Positions 34,531 through 46,410 are shown, counted from the stretch's first letter. The stretch: DNA of 64,000 nucleotides from Ceratopteris richardii (GCA_020310875.1 CM035435.1:67361997-67425996), one strand, 5' to 3'. A program made the numbers and translations. Notes: generated from the sequence alone by a model not told the origin.

Positions 34531-34759
34531 CTTTCAATATCATATATAGACCTTGTAGGCTTGTGGTTAGTGCAATAAAAACCAATAGGTACTTTTGAAC
34601 ATCAACAAGAACAAGTTGATGCAAAAGAGATAACTTGCACCTTAACTATCTCACATAAACCTTCTAAAATTGGATGGAATTTATGACTTCAAACACTCAT
34701 AGCAATCAACACATTTACAATTGGAAAAAAGTCCTCCTAAAAGACTGTTGTACATTCAT

Positions 34760-35230
34760 GGAAGAATTAGATTAAAGATGTGTTGATCCAGAAAAGGCAA
34801 TGGAAGTCAATAAATCGAATCTCAAAGAAGCCTACTGATATGGATGATGATGATGATGGGGATGAGTGGATGAAATGGTTATGTCTACTATTTGAGTACA
34901 CCTAGCAGATAATGTCTACTTTAAAGTACTCGATTGTGAAAGTGCATAAGAACATTTGAAGAAGTTATGTATCACTTATGAAAAAAACGGCATTAATTAA
35001 AGTGTATGTGATGAGAAAGTTATATGGCCTTCACATGAATGACACAAATGTGTTTCTACTCATTTAAATGTGTTTGATGAGATATTTTATCACTTACAAG
35101 CACCTTTATACCATCATGGAATACATTTTGCATAGCTATGAACAATAGTGCATCTTGTGATTAACTGGTCTATGATGATATATATCCAACAAAACGCCAT
35201 ATGTAAGATATCTATAAGCAGGGAAAACAA
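34760..35230 (+). pseudogene. copia J gag fragment (family of E1), + strand
   Basis: In broken + frames, 34890-35170 reads VHLADNVYFKVLDCESA, LKKLCITYEKN, KVIWPSHE...HLNVFDEIFYHLQ and a W-x-T-F-C-like end. This is the UBN2 gag of the same family as copia E1/G/H, but on the opposite strand. Many stops are present; no other copia domain follows. Confidence 0.65.
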
Positions 35231-35645
35231 TTTGTAAGTTTTAAGGAAAGCTTTTTCCATCTATTTGCTCTCTTGGAAGATTGGGGGCATGTATTCAACC
35301 CCTATGGGATGTGACATACTAATCCTAAGACAGTCATGTGCATGTCTCCATGTTTAGTTCTCCCCCCCATATACACATATACATATGCACATACATTCAT
35401 GTGCATATATACATAGATACGTACATATACATGCATATAGACATACTTACACATATAGATATATACATACATGTGCATATAAACATTTTATATACACATA
35501 AGCACACATAAATATGAATGAATTATATAATTAAAGTACTAAAACACATGCTTAATATAAGGAATAATAACAATCAATAGAACAAAACTTTTTATTACTT
35601 AATACCATACACACAATTCAAAACATAACTGAAATGAACAATATA
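35231..35645. other. CATATA-rich DNA, no gene
   Basis: Degenerate ACATATACATA repeats at 35375-35520, otherwise AT-rich spacer. Confidence 0.6.
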
Positions 35646-35648
35646 TAG

Positions 35649-35771
<123 letters not shown>

Positions 35772-35779
35772 GTAAATAC

Positions 35780-36570
35780 ATATCCAATGTGATAATCAAG
35801 AATCCTAATCATCATCATCATAATCATGATCATCATCATTATCATCAGCATCATGATCATCCTCATCCTCATCATCATAATCACGATCGTCCACATGATC
35901 TGATGTATCTGTGTGAGCACCCTATGACGATCGAGATTGTCCCTCCTATGTCTATCTCTCCACCTCATCCATATCTGCCTCTCCATAATACTCCTATATT
36001 ACATGTAACAAACATAACAATTAAAACATCCATAAAAGTAAAATAATTATATAAAATTTAATAATAACAAAAAAGGCATCTAGTGATCTCGCATATACTC
36101 GCTCAAACACAGATATCCAAAATGTGTAGCATACTCGATCTCATGTTTTGTAGGATATCATCCATAATCCTTTCACTGCATTGAAACAAATAAAAAAGAT
36201 TAGTTTCTTTCATTGTAACTAAAATAAAAAAAAAACTCACAATAACACATATACTTACAAATGTAGCTACAAAACCATGATGGCCAATTTGGCTTAGGTG
36301 TGATGTTTGGCCCAACTCAACTCTCTTCTTTGCAATAGCTTGTTTATTTAAAGAAAAAGAAATACATAAATTAAAGGTTAAAAATTAATAAAATATATGA
36401 GAATTATAAATATAAACTATCAATTTGTATACCTTCTGCTAAGGAAATGACTCCTGAAGACGTAGCTATCTACGAAAAACTGCCACGTCTCAGGTGGTAT
36501 GTTAGGTCACCTCTCATTTTTTTTCCACCATATAATATCTCCTGTTAGTTTAGTCTCAATAGAAAAAAAT
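35780..36570 (-). pseudogene. CACTA ORF2-like remnant, multi-exon
   Basis: On the minus strand, 36560-36440 reads IPPETWQFFVDSY, a Trp-containing start seen in plant CACTA second-ORF (Transposase_24-like) proteins. 36340-36255 reads ELGQTSHLSQIGHHGFVATF and then a donor GTAAGT. This parallels the IGPSHLGNGGYDTM segment and donor of the gene at 4220. A TTTCAATGCAG acceptor precedes 36175-36065, and a final segment (35990-35790) encodes a long Asp-rich tail. Exons are short and partly stopped. No TIR is found nearby, so the parent element is incomplete. Assignment is by resemblance only. Confidence 0.45.
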
Positions 36571-36574
36571 AATC

Positions 36575-36890
36575 AAAATACATACACATATATACATACA
36601 TATCATACACATACCCACATACACATATACATGCAAACATATACACATACATATATGCATACAGATACACATATACATACATATAACATAAACACACATA
36701 TACATATCCACATATGTACATACGTACACACATACACATGCATGCATATACACTCATTCATACAAAATACATGCATTTATCCCACAATCATGTGCATTTG
36801 TGTATATGTGTGTATGTGTGTATGTGTAAATGTAAACATGTGTATATGTGTAAATATGTATGTGTGAATGTTTATGTATGTAAATAAATA
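36575..36890. repeat. CATACA/TGTATG microsatellite, bidirectional
   Basis: Degenerate ACATACACATA repeats (36575-36770) followed by GTGTATGTGTA repeats (36790-36890), again in inverted halves like 34072-34530. Confidence 0.9.
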
Positions 36891-36929
36891 GATTATTAAT
36901 ATCAAATACCATTATTTGTAGATTCCAAT

Positions 36930-38510
36930 CAATCACATGGAGACCCTAAACTGTCTCCTAATCGTGCAAGGACTATATATTGTAAGTATATCAAACTTTT
37001 AATTTTAAATATTTTTGACAGATACATAACTGATATATTTTTTTGTTTCTTGTTATATTCAAATTCTGATCAATTAGAGGGCACTCCATCACCGTCTACT
37101 CATGCAACGACTTCACATGTGTCCTCTGACAAATTATGATGAATTTTACTATCAAGAGCATATTATATGTTCGTGTAACTCTTGCTATGGCACATAAAGA
37201 AGACCACGATTCGAATGTATTCAACATGAGGTAGAGTATGGTACTTTTGAGCATGCACCACCACCTGGTCAACGTGATAATGTTTGGGTATGTATTTTCT
37301 CTATAAATTAATGTCATTATTTTATTTAAAAACCATATACAAAATCATATTATTGTTGATAAACATGAATACTTGCTCGATGATGATGATCATGATAAAA
37401 ATTCTGATAATGTTAATACACCTCGTACACTTCATGGACTTACTGTTCATCAATTAAAGTAGAGGTTTCTAGAAATCCTCTACCTCTTGCTTTAGAGACT
37501 GAAACGGCTAGAGATTATCCATTGACACCTTGTGATCGTTCTCTAGTACAAACATATGATAGAAGAAGATATGGAGGATGGAATAGAGGAACACTTCCTT
37601 TAGATGGAGAGGTTTTTAACTTTTGGGTTAATTGCTATATGATTGCTCCATCCACTATTACTCATGTTGGTCGTGGTCTCTTTATTGTAGAGGATTCATA
37701 TGTGCCTCCAAACTCTGAAGTCCTCTTATGTCATTTTGTGGTCTATATATTTTGTGTTCACATGCAGAAAATAAAAGATTATATATTGATAGAAGACCTT
37801 ACATGCATGGAAATATAGCAGGCTTAATAAATAGTAGTTGAGGGTTACATAATAGTTCAAGGACTAATTGCAAATTTGAGGAGCATGAAAATAGTCATGA
37901 ATCACCATACATGAGTTGAGATGTATCACGATACATAGTTGTCAATGCTATTACTACATTACATGCTAGTGATGAATTATTAGTGAATTATGGATGGCGT
38001 AGATGTCCAAGAGCACCTTTTAGCTAGAAAGAGAATGAAAATTTTCTATCCATATTTAATAAATTATACTTTTAATTTTATGTTTAAAGTTTACTTTTCA
38101 TTCATTTATGGAATACTAATGATTTTTCTTCATGTGTGTAGATTCCAATGTATGATGTTGATGATATTCCTCCACACCATTCACAATTGCCAGTAAGACC
38201 TCATTTATCAGAAGCTTCTATGAAGAGGCTATGCAAAAGTGATCCTATGCAATATACAAGGTTGAAATATCTATATTCATAAGAAGATAAAGTACAAGAT
38301 TTGTGCGACAATGATGAAGATGATGGTATGGCTGATTTTATTGAGGATTGGTATCAAAATGACAGTGAGAGCATTGATATTTCTAAAAAATAAAAAATAT
38401 CTTCGAGAGGAATGTCTAAAGCATGTATATGAAGGAAGTCGTTTGACAAAAATAAATGCGAGCTTACTTATTCTCAATCTTCTTTGGATGGAGTAATGTA
38501 TCTGTTTTGG
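36930..38510 (+). pseudogene. SET-domain-like gene, multi-exon, decayed
   Basis: Spliced + strand reading. One exon (about 37078-37287; acceptor TCAATTAG, donor GTATGT) encodes CSCNSCYGT and a block ending GQRDNVW. A second exon (about 37360-38040) encodes an acidic stretch, then TPCDRSL, GGWNRGTLPLDGEVFNFWVNC and IAPSTITHVGRGLFIVEDS. After a +1 shift near 37790 it encodes MHGNIAGLINSS, TNCKFE and VVNAITTLHASDELLVNYGW. GRGLF, the GN-x-A-x-x-IN segment, N-C-x-F and the EL-x-x-NYG end are the SET methyltransferase signature in order. A third exon (38141-38500, acceptor TGTGTAG) is acidic. Stops at 37187, 37837 and 37915 plus the shift make it a pseudogene. The parent could be a histone-methyltransferase-like host gene or transposon cargo. 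Confidence 0.6.
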
Positions 38511-38544
38511 CACTATTAAGATATAATTTTCAATTTTCTATCTA

Positions 38545-38645
38545 ATTATATATATACATGCATAAATACATACATATAAATACATGCATATATAGATTAT
38601 ACATGAATGCATATACACATATAAACATACACACACATACACATG
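38545..38645. repeat. ATACAT microsatellite
   Basis: Degenerate ATACATACATATAAATACATG and ACACACATACACATG repeats. Confidence 0.9.
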
Positions 38646-38676
38646 TTATGAGAGTAAGGTCAAATTATACATACCT

Positions 38677-38806
38677 GTATCGAGTGAAGATGTTTTGTCC
38701 ATCTAGCTTTTAGAATTGTCCACGCAACCTTTAGAATCTTCCTGACATATCTTTCTCCTATTCTAGTCGACCTAATACCGGTGCTGCTAACTCTTTCCAG
38801 AACTTT
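38677..38806 (-). other. possible exon, Arg/Lys-rich, unknown
   Basis: The minus strand is open for 43 codons: RVSSTGIRSTRIGERYVRKI and ILKARWTKHLHSIQ. It ends at a consensus donor GTATGT. The basic composition and a clean splice junction suggest a real exon. I do not recognise the family. Confidence 0.4.
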
Positions 38807-39200
38807 GCATACAAATATTAAATATCAGTTAGCTATGGAGGTATTAGTTCATTAATAATATGAGAGGATCAAATTTATCTTGAAGATTTTGAAGCATGGA
38901 AAAATAATTTTAAAGGATGGGCAGAAAGAAAGCGTCCATTCAATGCAGGTTTTTATTCTTACTTTAGCTAAGGTAAGAACAAGAACTTACATTGAATGTG
39001 AAGTATTTCTTTGGCAATGCACTGCAATGCACCACAATGCACTCTCCTTCTTGCAAGCTCCATGCCGATATCCTCAGAGTGAAAATCCTAGCTCCTACGG
39101 CTGCACATGGTACTCCGCACAAAGAGTGCAAAATACGCAAAAAACACAGTACACACGGAGCACGAAGATAGACTTCTTAGTTCTTGCAAATGCGGTCGAA
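38807..39200. other. unassigned, short open + segment at 38880-38975
   Basis: The + strand reads EDFEAWKNNF and WAERKRPFNAGFYSYFS before a stop. It is unrecognised and may be another exon of the decayed gene to the left. After 39000 the composition changes (short CAATGCAC repeats). Confidence 0.35.
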
Positions 39201-39305
39201 CTTACAATCTATGGCTGACCAGGCCACTATATGTTTTATTAAAGAACATATAAAAGGAAGTGTCAAATGGCCATTTGGCCTTTCACATGGACATTAACGG
39301 TAACA
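39200..39305 (-). repeat. 3' LTR start of a minus-strand copia
   Basis: On the minus strand the LTR starts TGTTACCGTTAATG at 39305, directly after the polypurine tract at 39306-39318. Its far end toward lower coordinates is not defined because no second copy is visible. Confidence 0.55.
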
Positions 39306-39318
39306 ATCTCCCACTAAA
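39306..39318 (-). promoter_or_regulatory. polypurine tract
   Basis: Minus-strand TTTAGTGGGAGAT abuts the LTR start TGTTACC. Confidence 0.7.
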
Positions 39319-39485
39319 GGCAAATATGGACAAAGTAACTATCGGAGAAAAATAAAGAATGATAAAGAATACCTGAGTGTAAGTATACAAACTATACCTC
39401 CCACTTGATGGGCATGTTACACAATATACAAGTGACTGTGTATGAATGAAGTAACCCCCATCAAGTGATAACAGTGTTGAAAGCC

Positions 39486-40695
39486 ATCCTATGGTAGAGC
39501 TTTAGTCAAAGCATCTGGACCATTATCTCCAGTGTGAACCTTCTCAAAAATAATGCACTCTGTGGCTAGGCAATCTCTAGTGAAGTGATACCTCACCTCA
39601 ATGTGCTTGGTCTTTGCATGATAGACTGGGGTCTTAGCCAAAGCAATGGCACTCTGACTATCACCGAGCAAACAAGGTACAATGTGAGGTAAACCCAAAT
39701 CACAAGCAAGACGAGAAAGCCACAACGGTTTCTTACATGCCTCACTTGTTGTAACATACTCTGCTTCTCTGGTGGAAACAGATGTACATTCCTGAAGACG
39801 AGATCTCCAAGATATAGCGCCTCCAACAAAATGAAAAATGTACCCTGATGTAGACTTACGATTATCTACACAACTAGCATAGTCAGAATCTATGTAACCA
39901 ATAATGGATGCTTTCCCTCTACCTAAGCATAGACACTTGTCCTTAGTGCCACTCAGATATCTTAAAATCATCTTGATTGTTTCCCAATGTTTCTAGGCAG
40001 GATTAAACATATATCTGCTCACAACTCCCACTCCAAATGCAATGTATGGCTTCATAGCTACCATAGCATACATGAAACTACCAACAGCAGGCTGATAGGG
40101 AATTTTGTTCATGAATTCCTTTTCCTCATCTGATTTGAGGCAATCATCCTTGATCATTTTCACATATGTGGGTAAAGGTGTACTCAATGCCTTTCCACCC
40201 TGCATATTGAACCTATGAAGTACTTTGGATATGTACTCACTTTGACACAAGTATATGCATCTTTCGCTCCTATCATGAGTAATGCGCATACCAAGAATAT
40301 GTTTCTCATCCCCCAAATCCTTCATATCAAATGTTTGACTCAACTTCTTTTTGAGAATTGACAAATCATAAGAGGACTTCCTAGCAATCAACATATCATC
40401 GACATAAAGTATGAAGCATATCAAGCTGCCATCTGAGCATCTCTTTGTATAGAGACGATGATCCTCATTGCTTCAAGAATAGCCTTGAGACTTTATAAAA
40501 GCATAAAAATTTTGATACCATTGTCTAGAGGACTATTTAAGCTCTTCTCAAGCTTACAAACTAGAATTTCCTTGCCAGGAACTACATAACCCTCTCGTTG
40601 TTCCATATAGATCTCATGTGTAAGATCTCCATGCAAGAAAGCAATTTTCACATCCATTTAGACTAGCTCGGAATACATCACTGCTTTCAGCCATG
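39486..40695 (-). pseudogene. copia RT and RNase H (Tnt1-like), 5' fused
   Basis: Minus-strand order: an ATGGCTGAAAGC start-like piece (about 40695-40670); RT from MDVKIAFLHGDL (40660) through CKLEKSL, an intact YVDD at about 40403 and MKDLGDEKHILGMRI; then RNase H (YIDSDYASCVDNRKSTSGY, STREAEYVT, GDSQSAI, HTGDNGPDALTKALP) ending at 39489. Stops or shifts lie near 40655, 40490 and 39980. The RT N-terminal about 90 residues are missing. The first 26 bases equal the gag start of copia F (30172-30197), so this piece may derive from an F-family deletion copy rather than from E1. Confidence 0.85.
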
Positions 40696-40712
40696 GCCAC
40701 TTTGGAAAACTA

Positions 40713-40850
40713 GTTAGGAAATATTGGTGCCGATACACGTGCATCAATATGAACCTCGATATGAGTGTCTGTATGAGCATCGGTATAAGAATCGGTAAAT
40801 TACTTGAAACTACCGACGCTCATACCGATGCAGTGTTTTAAACAGGCCCG
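40713..40850. repeat. CACTA subterminal 12-bp repeats, end B
   Basis: Copies of GAGCATCGGTATAA and variants are followed by inverted CTCATACCGATG, as at 50050-50190. Confidence 0.7.
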
Positions 40851-40937
40851 AGAGCAAAAATTCCACATTCATCGCATTTTGAAACTAGATATGTTACTAT
40901 CGAATTTGCGCATGGGAGCAACATCTCCCTATTTTTC

Positions 40938-40938
40938 A

Positions 40939-40995
<57 letters not shown>
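40938..40995. repeat. (CT)n microsatellite
   Basis: CT tract with one TTT interruption, located where the 50-kb element carries short CT/CA runs. Confidence 0.95.
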
Positions 40996-41264
40996 CGTGC
41001 ACCTCTCTATTTTTCTAGATTTGAAGTCTTGGTGAGTATATCGCACATACTGTAGCACTATTTTTTCTTTCTTTAAGTTTTTCCTTTCTAATATCCTCTC
41101 TCTTTAGTTTTGCAAGAGATTTTGGCATCAAGTCTTTGGAAATTTGACAAAGGACAAAGAGAGAGATGAAAGAAAAAGAGAGATCTAGAGAGAGAGATTT
41201 AGAGAGAGACAAAGAGAGATGAAAGAAAGAGAGACATCTAGAGAAACATAAAGGGAGAGAGAGA

Positions 41265-42460
41265 GACATATACATATACATACACACTCACATATGTATA
41301 CACACACATGCATATGCATACACACATGCATATGCATACACACATGCATATGCATACACACATGCATATGCATACAAACATACATGCATACACAAATGCA
41401 TCTCTATACACAAATGCATATCCATACACAAATGCATATGCATACACAAATGCATATGCATACACAAATGCATATGCATACAAAAATAGACACATGCATA
41501 CACAAATACACACATGCACATGCATACACACATGCACATGCATACACACATGCATATGAATACACACATGCATATGCATACACACATGCACATGCATATA
41601 CATATACAAATGCATATGCATACACACATGCATATGCATACATACATGCATACACACATGCATATGCATATACATACACATGCATATGCATATACATACA
41701 CATGCATATGCATACACAAATGCATATGCATACACAAATGCATACACATACACAAATGCATATGCATACAACTACATATGCATATGCATACAAATACATA
41801 TACATACACACATGCACAAATGCATATGGATATACATATACATACATGCATATGCATACACACATGCATATGCATACACACATACACAAATGTATACACA
41901 TACACACATACACAAATGTATACACATACACACAATGTCATACATATACACACATACACAAATGCATATGCATACACAAATGCATATGCATACACAAATG
42001 CATATGCATACACAAATGCATATGCATACACAAATGTATATGCATACACAAATGCATAGCATTACACAAATGCATAGCATTACACAAATGCATATGCATA
42101 CACAAATGCATATGCATACACACATGCATATACATACACAATGCATATGCATACACAAGGCATATGCATACACAAATGCATATGCATACACATGCATATA
42201 CATACACATGCATATGCATATCCATACACAAATGCATATGCATACACACATGCATATGCATACACAAACGCATATGCATACACACATGCATATGCATACA
42301 CACATGCATATGCATACACACATGCATATGCATACACACATGCATTTGCATACACAAATGCATATACATACACAAATGCATATGCATACACAAATGCATA
42401 TGCATACACAAATGCATATGCATACACACATCCATGTACATACACATGCATACAAGACAC
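41265..42460. repeat. about 1.2-kb CATATGCATACACA minisatellite
   Basis: Units of 14 to 18 bases, mostly ATGCATATGCATACACAA/C, tandem with small variations. Every long open frame here (up to about 466 codons) is an artefact of periodicity. Units contain the palindrome GCATATGC. Confidence 0.95.
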
Positions 42461-42479
42461 TTTGCCCAAAAACATTTTT

Positions 42480-42750
42480 GCAGATATGGTCATCGGTATC
42501 AGCATCGGTACTCCCACCAATCTCGGTATAGGTGTTGGTAAACCCAGTAGAGTGGTCGGTATGGGCGTCGGTATGGGCATCGAAAATATCGATGCTCATA
42601 TTGACACCTATACCGAGGACTATACCAATGCTTATACCAATGCTTATACCGATGCCTATACCGACGCTATGTTTCAGACGCACATACCGTTTGCGACACG
42701 AACGTCGCGGACAAGTTGTGCCCGTTGATTTTCCTTGGTAACAGCCTCGG
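42480..42750. repeat. CACTA subterminal 12-bp repeats, end A (inverted)
   Basis: Direct TCGGTATAGG/GGGCGTCGGTATG copies are followed by a run of TATACCGATGC and relatives reading toward the TIR at 42773. The order mirrors 3300-3545. Confidence 0.8.
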
Positions 42751-42776
42751 TATACCCTCAATATGTTGTAGTGCTG

Positions 42777-45305
42777 TGTTTGCATAGCCTCTTTGTAGCA
42801 AGGAGGCTCACCAACATGTGTTAGCATAACAAAATCTAAACCTGGAAGATATCTATCGGGTGGATGTGAGACACATGCAGAACGTCTCAATGGTTGCCGA
42901 ATAGGAATATGTGCAGACTGATCTGAATGGAAATTCTCTTGAACATCCCTATGCGTAGCATCTTTATGCATGCTATCTGGAGGACTTGTATCCTCAAACA
43001 CCACTCTTCTCACTTCAACCTCCTTAATGGGTTGTTTATGCATCTTAGATTCATTAAAAATGACATCACTACTTTTGATCACTGACCGTGTTTCAGGATC
43101 CCATAAGCGATATCCAAATTGTCCTTCTCGACCATATCCAAGAACAATGCATTTCTTTGACTTATGGTCCAAGTTTTATCTAAGATTCCTGGGTATATGA
43201 GCATATGCTTCAAACCCAAAAACTTGAAGATGATCATAATACAGTGGCTTCCCTATCCATAACTCTTGTGCCACTTTCAAACCTTTGGCAGTACTAGGTG
43301 AACAGTTAATCACATGAACTACAGTCAATACTACTTCTGCCCAAAGACTTTGTGAGAGGTTTGCATGATGCAACATAGAGACTAATCTATCTTGAATAGT
43401 TTATTGATCCTCTCAGCTACACCATTCTGTACTAGCGTATAAGGAGCTTTAAACTCTCTACGAATCCCTCAAGACTAACAAAAAAGTCTAAATTCATGTG
43501 ATGTATACTCACCCCCATTATCTGAACGTAAAGCCGTAAGCTTAGTTCCTTTTTCAGTCTCAATTGAAGCAAGCCATTTTTTGAAAGTAGGGAATACCTC
43601 ATCCTTCGATTTGATATGATATACCCAAACTTTTCTAGTAGCATCATCTGAGAAGTTCACAAAGTAAAGATAACCACCATAGGGGCCTAGTGAGCATAGG
43701 ACCACACACATTTGTATGAACAATATCTAAAGGCTGAATTGAAGAGTCAATGTGCATTCTACACACATTTCTAGTTTGCTTTCCATATTGGCAATGCTTA
43801 CAAATTGAAAAATCGGAGAAAGACAACACAGGTAAGTAGCAAGAACGAGAAAGACTTTCCATTCCACTACGAGATATATGACCCAAACGACCATGCCAAA
43901 TACAAGCCATAGGATATTCAGTAACAGTTAACAAATGTTCTTTCTGTGATACATATAAAGGATAAAGTGAGCCAACTTTGCTTCATTTTGCAATAACCAT
44001 ATTGCCCTTTGATATGCAAAAGGATTGACCATAGAAGACCACCTTATAACCAAGGTGATCAAGTTGACCAACTGACATCAAACTATGTGATAACTGAGGT
44101 ACATGGCGTACATTATGCATAGTAATTTTTGAACCATTAATGAACTGCACAACCATATCTCCAATACCCACAACATCACACTAGTAAGAGTCACCAAGTC
44201 TCACGGTACCAAGAGACTTTTCTGCATAATTAGAGAACCATTCTCTATGTGGTGTCACATGGAAAGAAGCACCAAAATCTAGCGGCCAAGCATGGGAAAT
44301 ATAATCAACCATAAGAGCCTCAGTTGGCACAGTAATATCAAGTGTCAACACATCAACATCATCAGAAGTAGCATTAATTTCTTCAATCTTCACAGTCAAA
44401 CTAGATGGTGCAGGTAACTGTTTAACTATGCCCATCAACATTTTGTCCTTTACCTTTAGCATTCTTTAATGCATAACAGTCTTTCTTCATGCGTCCTTTC
44501 TTGTGACAATAATGGCATTCAATATCCCTCTTCCTTGATTTACTTCTACTCTTATTCCGTTGACCATTCTTTTCCTTGTTCTTGCTCTTGCCACGTTGTT
44601 GATTCTCTCCTTGGTAAGAATCACGAACATTATATGCATCTCCACTCTGAGTGGCAACCATAGATTTTCTACGAATATCCTCACTCAAGAATGCTCCACA
44701 TATGTCATCATATACGAGTTTACCACGAGGTGCACTATTGCGAATAGCTATGCAAAATGTATCCCATGATGATGGTAAGGTGCGTGACAACAATACTGCT
44801 TTCATTTCATTATCCATATCCATTTTCTGAGCCTTTAACTGAGAGAATATAGCATCAAACTCATTTAGATGAGTAGCAACACTATCTGTGTCCTTCATAT
44901 TAAGTTTATATAATTTTCTCATCAGATAGACTTTATTTGATGCCGTCTCTTTTTTATATGTATTGCATAACTTCTTCCAAAGTTCCTCTACACTTTCACA
45001 GTCTAATAGTGTAAACTAACCATTATCTGCGAGGTGCAAGAAAATGGTAGACCTGGTCATTTCATCTAACTCATCCTAATCATCTTCATCCATGTCAGCA
45101 AGCTTCTTTGAAATTCCATTTACTGGCTTCCATTGCCTCCTTTGAATCAGCACATCTTTAATCTGATTCTTCCATAGAGCAAAGTTTGTGCCATCAAATT
45201 TTTTGGATTTCAAAATGGTCTTTGCCCTACAAGTTATAGCTCCTGCTTAGAAAAATAGCACTAGACCCTGATCCACCAGATGTGCCTGAGACCTCTGATG
45301 CCATG
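42777..45305 (-). pseudogene. copia E1 gag to RT start (Tnt1-like), interrupted
   Basis: On the minus strand a start-like ATGGCATCAGAG lies at 45303. Gag follows (KLYKLNMKDTDSVATHLNEF, 44912), then knuckle CHYCHKKGRMKKDC (about 44500). The protease near 44275 reads PLDFGASFHV, with D-S-G altered to D-F-G. Pre-integrase WHGRLGHISRSGM is at about 43900. Integrase pieces include LRSDNGGEY (about 43525) and SLWAEVVLTVVHVINCSPS. Then comes LGYGREGQFGYRLWDPE (43130), ending with CYKEAMQTQ at 42777, where a CACTA element begins. Frameshifts lie near 44470, 44180, 43960, 43640, 43440 and 43190. Confidence 0.88.
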
Positions 45306-45945
45306 ATGGTAGAGAACTGAATAGAATGATAATGGAGCTACGAAAGTCTGAATAAGTGTATCAAGGAGTAGATCGACCACTTTATAGTTGACAAAACCAA
45401 AAATCTGGAAAAATTTTGCCAGAGTATCCTCTGCAAAATGAGTGTATGACCAGTGTCAAAATATCATTAAACTCCAAGTACTGACATGTTTTCCTGCATA
45501 GTGAATCACTGACTCCACTGCATATAATCAGTTACCCAATAGAAGCCAACTAGGCTTATCGAGCACCTATGAACAACTATCATACATCTCTTATGGTGAG
45601 GCTGGGTAAGTCTTCCACCTGCATAACCAAAGAGACCTCGACATCTGGGTGTCTCCTAGTTAAGAAAACCTCACCATGAACCTCTTTATCAAATGTAAAA
45701 GGCTTTATGCAAAGAACGTAACCGCTATATCAATGACCACATGGACGTACATAAGGAGTATCCATAGAAGCATAGATGGTGTGTAGATGCTCAAGACTAG
45801 AAATACATAGCCATAAGGTCTTTCCTCCATCTATTGGGTCTCCGATTACTCAAAAAAGTCAAAATAGTTAAGTAAATACAAAGAAGAGAGACTTTAATTA
45901 GCTCTATTTTGCAAGTAAATAAGTAATTCTTCTAGCCACTCTAGT
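45306..45945 (-). other. copia E1 leader and possible 5' LTR
   Basis: It is similar to 32371-32750 upstream of copia H. LTR ends could not be defined. The start-codon region TGGCATCAGAGG is itself close to a tRNA-iMet PBS, so the LTR may end at 45306. Confidence 0.45.
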
Positions 45946-45947
45946 AG

Positions 45948-46066
45948 AAATGTTGATTTCTCCTAATCTAGATGCTCCAAAGAATTTGAGCTCTCCATAG
46001 CTGCCATAAATGTTGATTTCTGTTAAGCTAGATGCTCCAAAGAATTTGAGCTCTCCATAGCTGCAG
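45948..46066. repeat. 59-bp tandem duplication
   Basis: Two copies of AAATGTTGATTTCT...CTAGATGCTCC...GAGCTCTCCATAGCTGC, differing at about six bases. Confidence 0.9.
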
Positions 46067-46186
46067 CCTGCCATAGCACAAGATGAATATTATTGCAAAC
46101 TCTTACATTCCTTGTGCGTGTCCTTGCTTGTACATGCACAAGGAACGTTTGCAATTATGAGGTATTGCTAGGCCAAATCGACTATG

Positions 46187-46410
46187 ATTGGCCCCTTACA
46201 TCCAAGTGGAAACTTGAAAGTGTCACGTAATTCAAAAAGTAGGAAGTGGAAAATGGCGCGCAGAGCGGACAATCCAAAAGCTCTATATTGCCTGCATCTG
46301 ATTGGTTAGTCGTGTCCCTGCTAGTAGCGAAATGCCTTTCTACGATTGGCTAATCTCAACATGGCCTGCACCAATAGGATGCTACCCTTTTAGAGGCAAA
46401 AGCTGATTGG
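46187..46410. promoter_or_regulatory. cluster of five CCAAT boxes, copy 3
   Basis: ATTGG at 46187, 46301, 46345 and 46406, and CCAAT at 46371. The cluster precedes the CT tract and GC-rich leader, as in the inverted copies at 23 and 24 kb. Confidence 0.5.

Larger units (their letters stand above)
40713..42773 (+). mobile_element. non-autonomous CACTA deletion derivative
   Basis: The right end TGTTGTAGTG (42764-42773) is a perfect inverted CACTACAACA, followed by candidate target CTG. The right 320 bases match end A at 3221. The left 500 bases match the end-B region at 50050-50480 (12-bp repeats, a CGAGAGCAAAA block, CT tract, TCTTGGTGAGT), but the terminal about 150 bp including the left TIR are absent. 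Between the two ends lies only GA-rich DNA and a microsatellite of about 1.2 kb. The element thus keeps the ends and lost all genes. It lies within copia sequence. Confidence 0.82.

Noticed and set aside
35789-36046. His-rich open frame on the + strand
   Set aside because: It is the antisense of an Asp-rich tail (GAT codons) of the minus-strand CACTA ORF2-like remnant.
41265-42460. CRISPR-like array
   Set aside because: Units are contiguous without unique spacers, and the genome is a plant nuclear one.
41288-43172. Long open frames (up to about 466 codons) over the CATATGCATACACA tract
   Set aside because: Open in nearly all frames and both strands because of repeat periodicity without stops; only the copia E1 part at 42780-43172 is real coding remnant.
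42777-45305. 39.3-40.7 kb and 42.8-45.3 kb as simple halves of one copia
   Set aside because: About 90 RT residues are missing between them, and the left piece begins with a copia F gag start, so they may be different elements.
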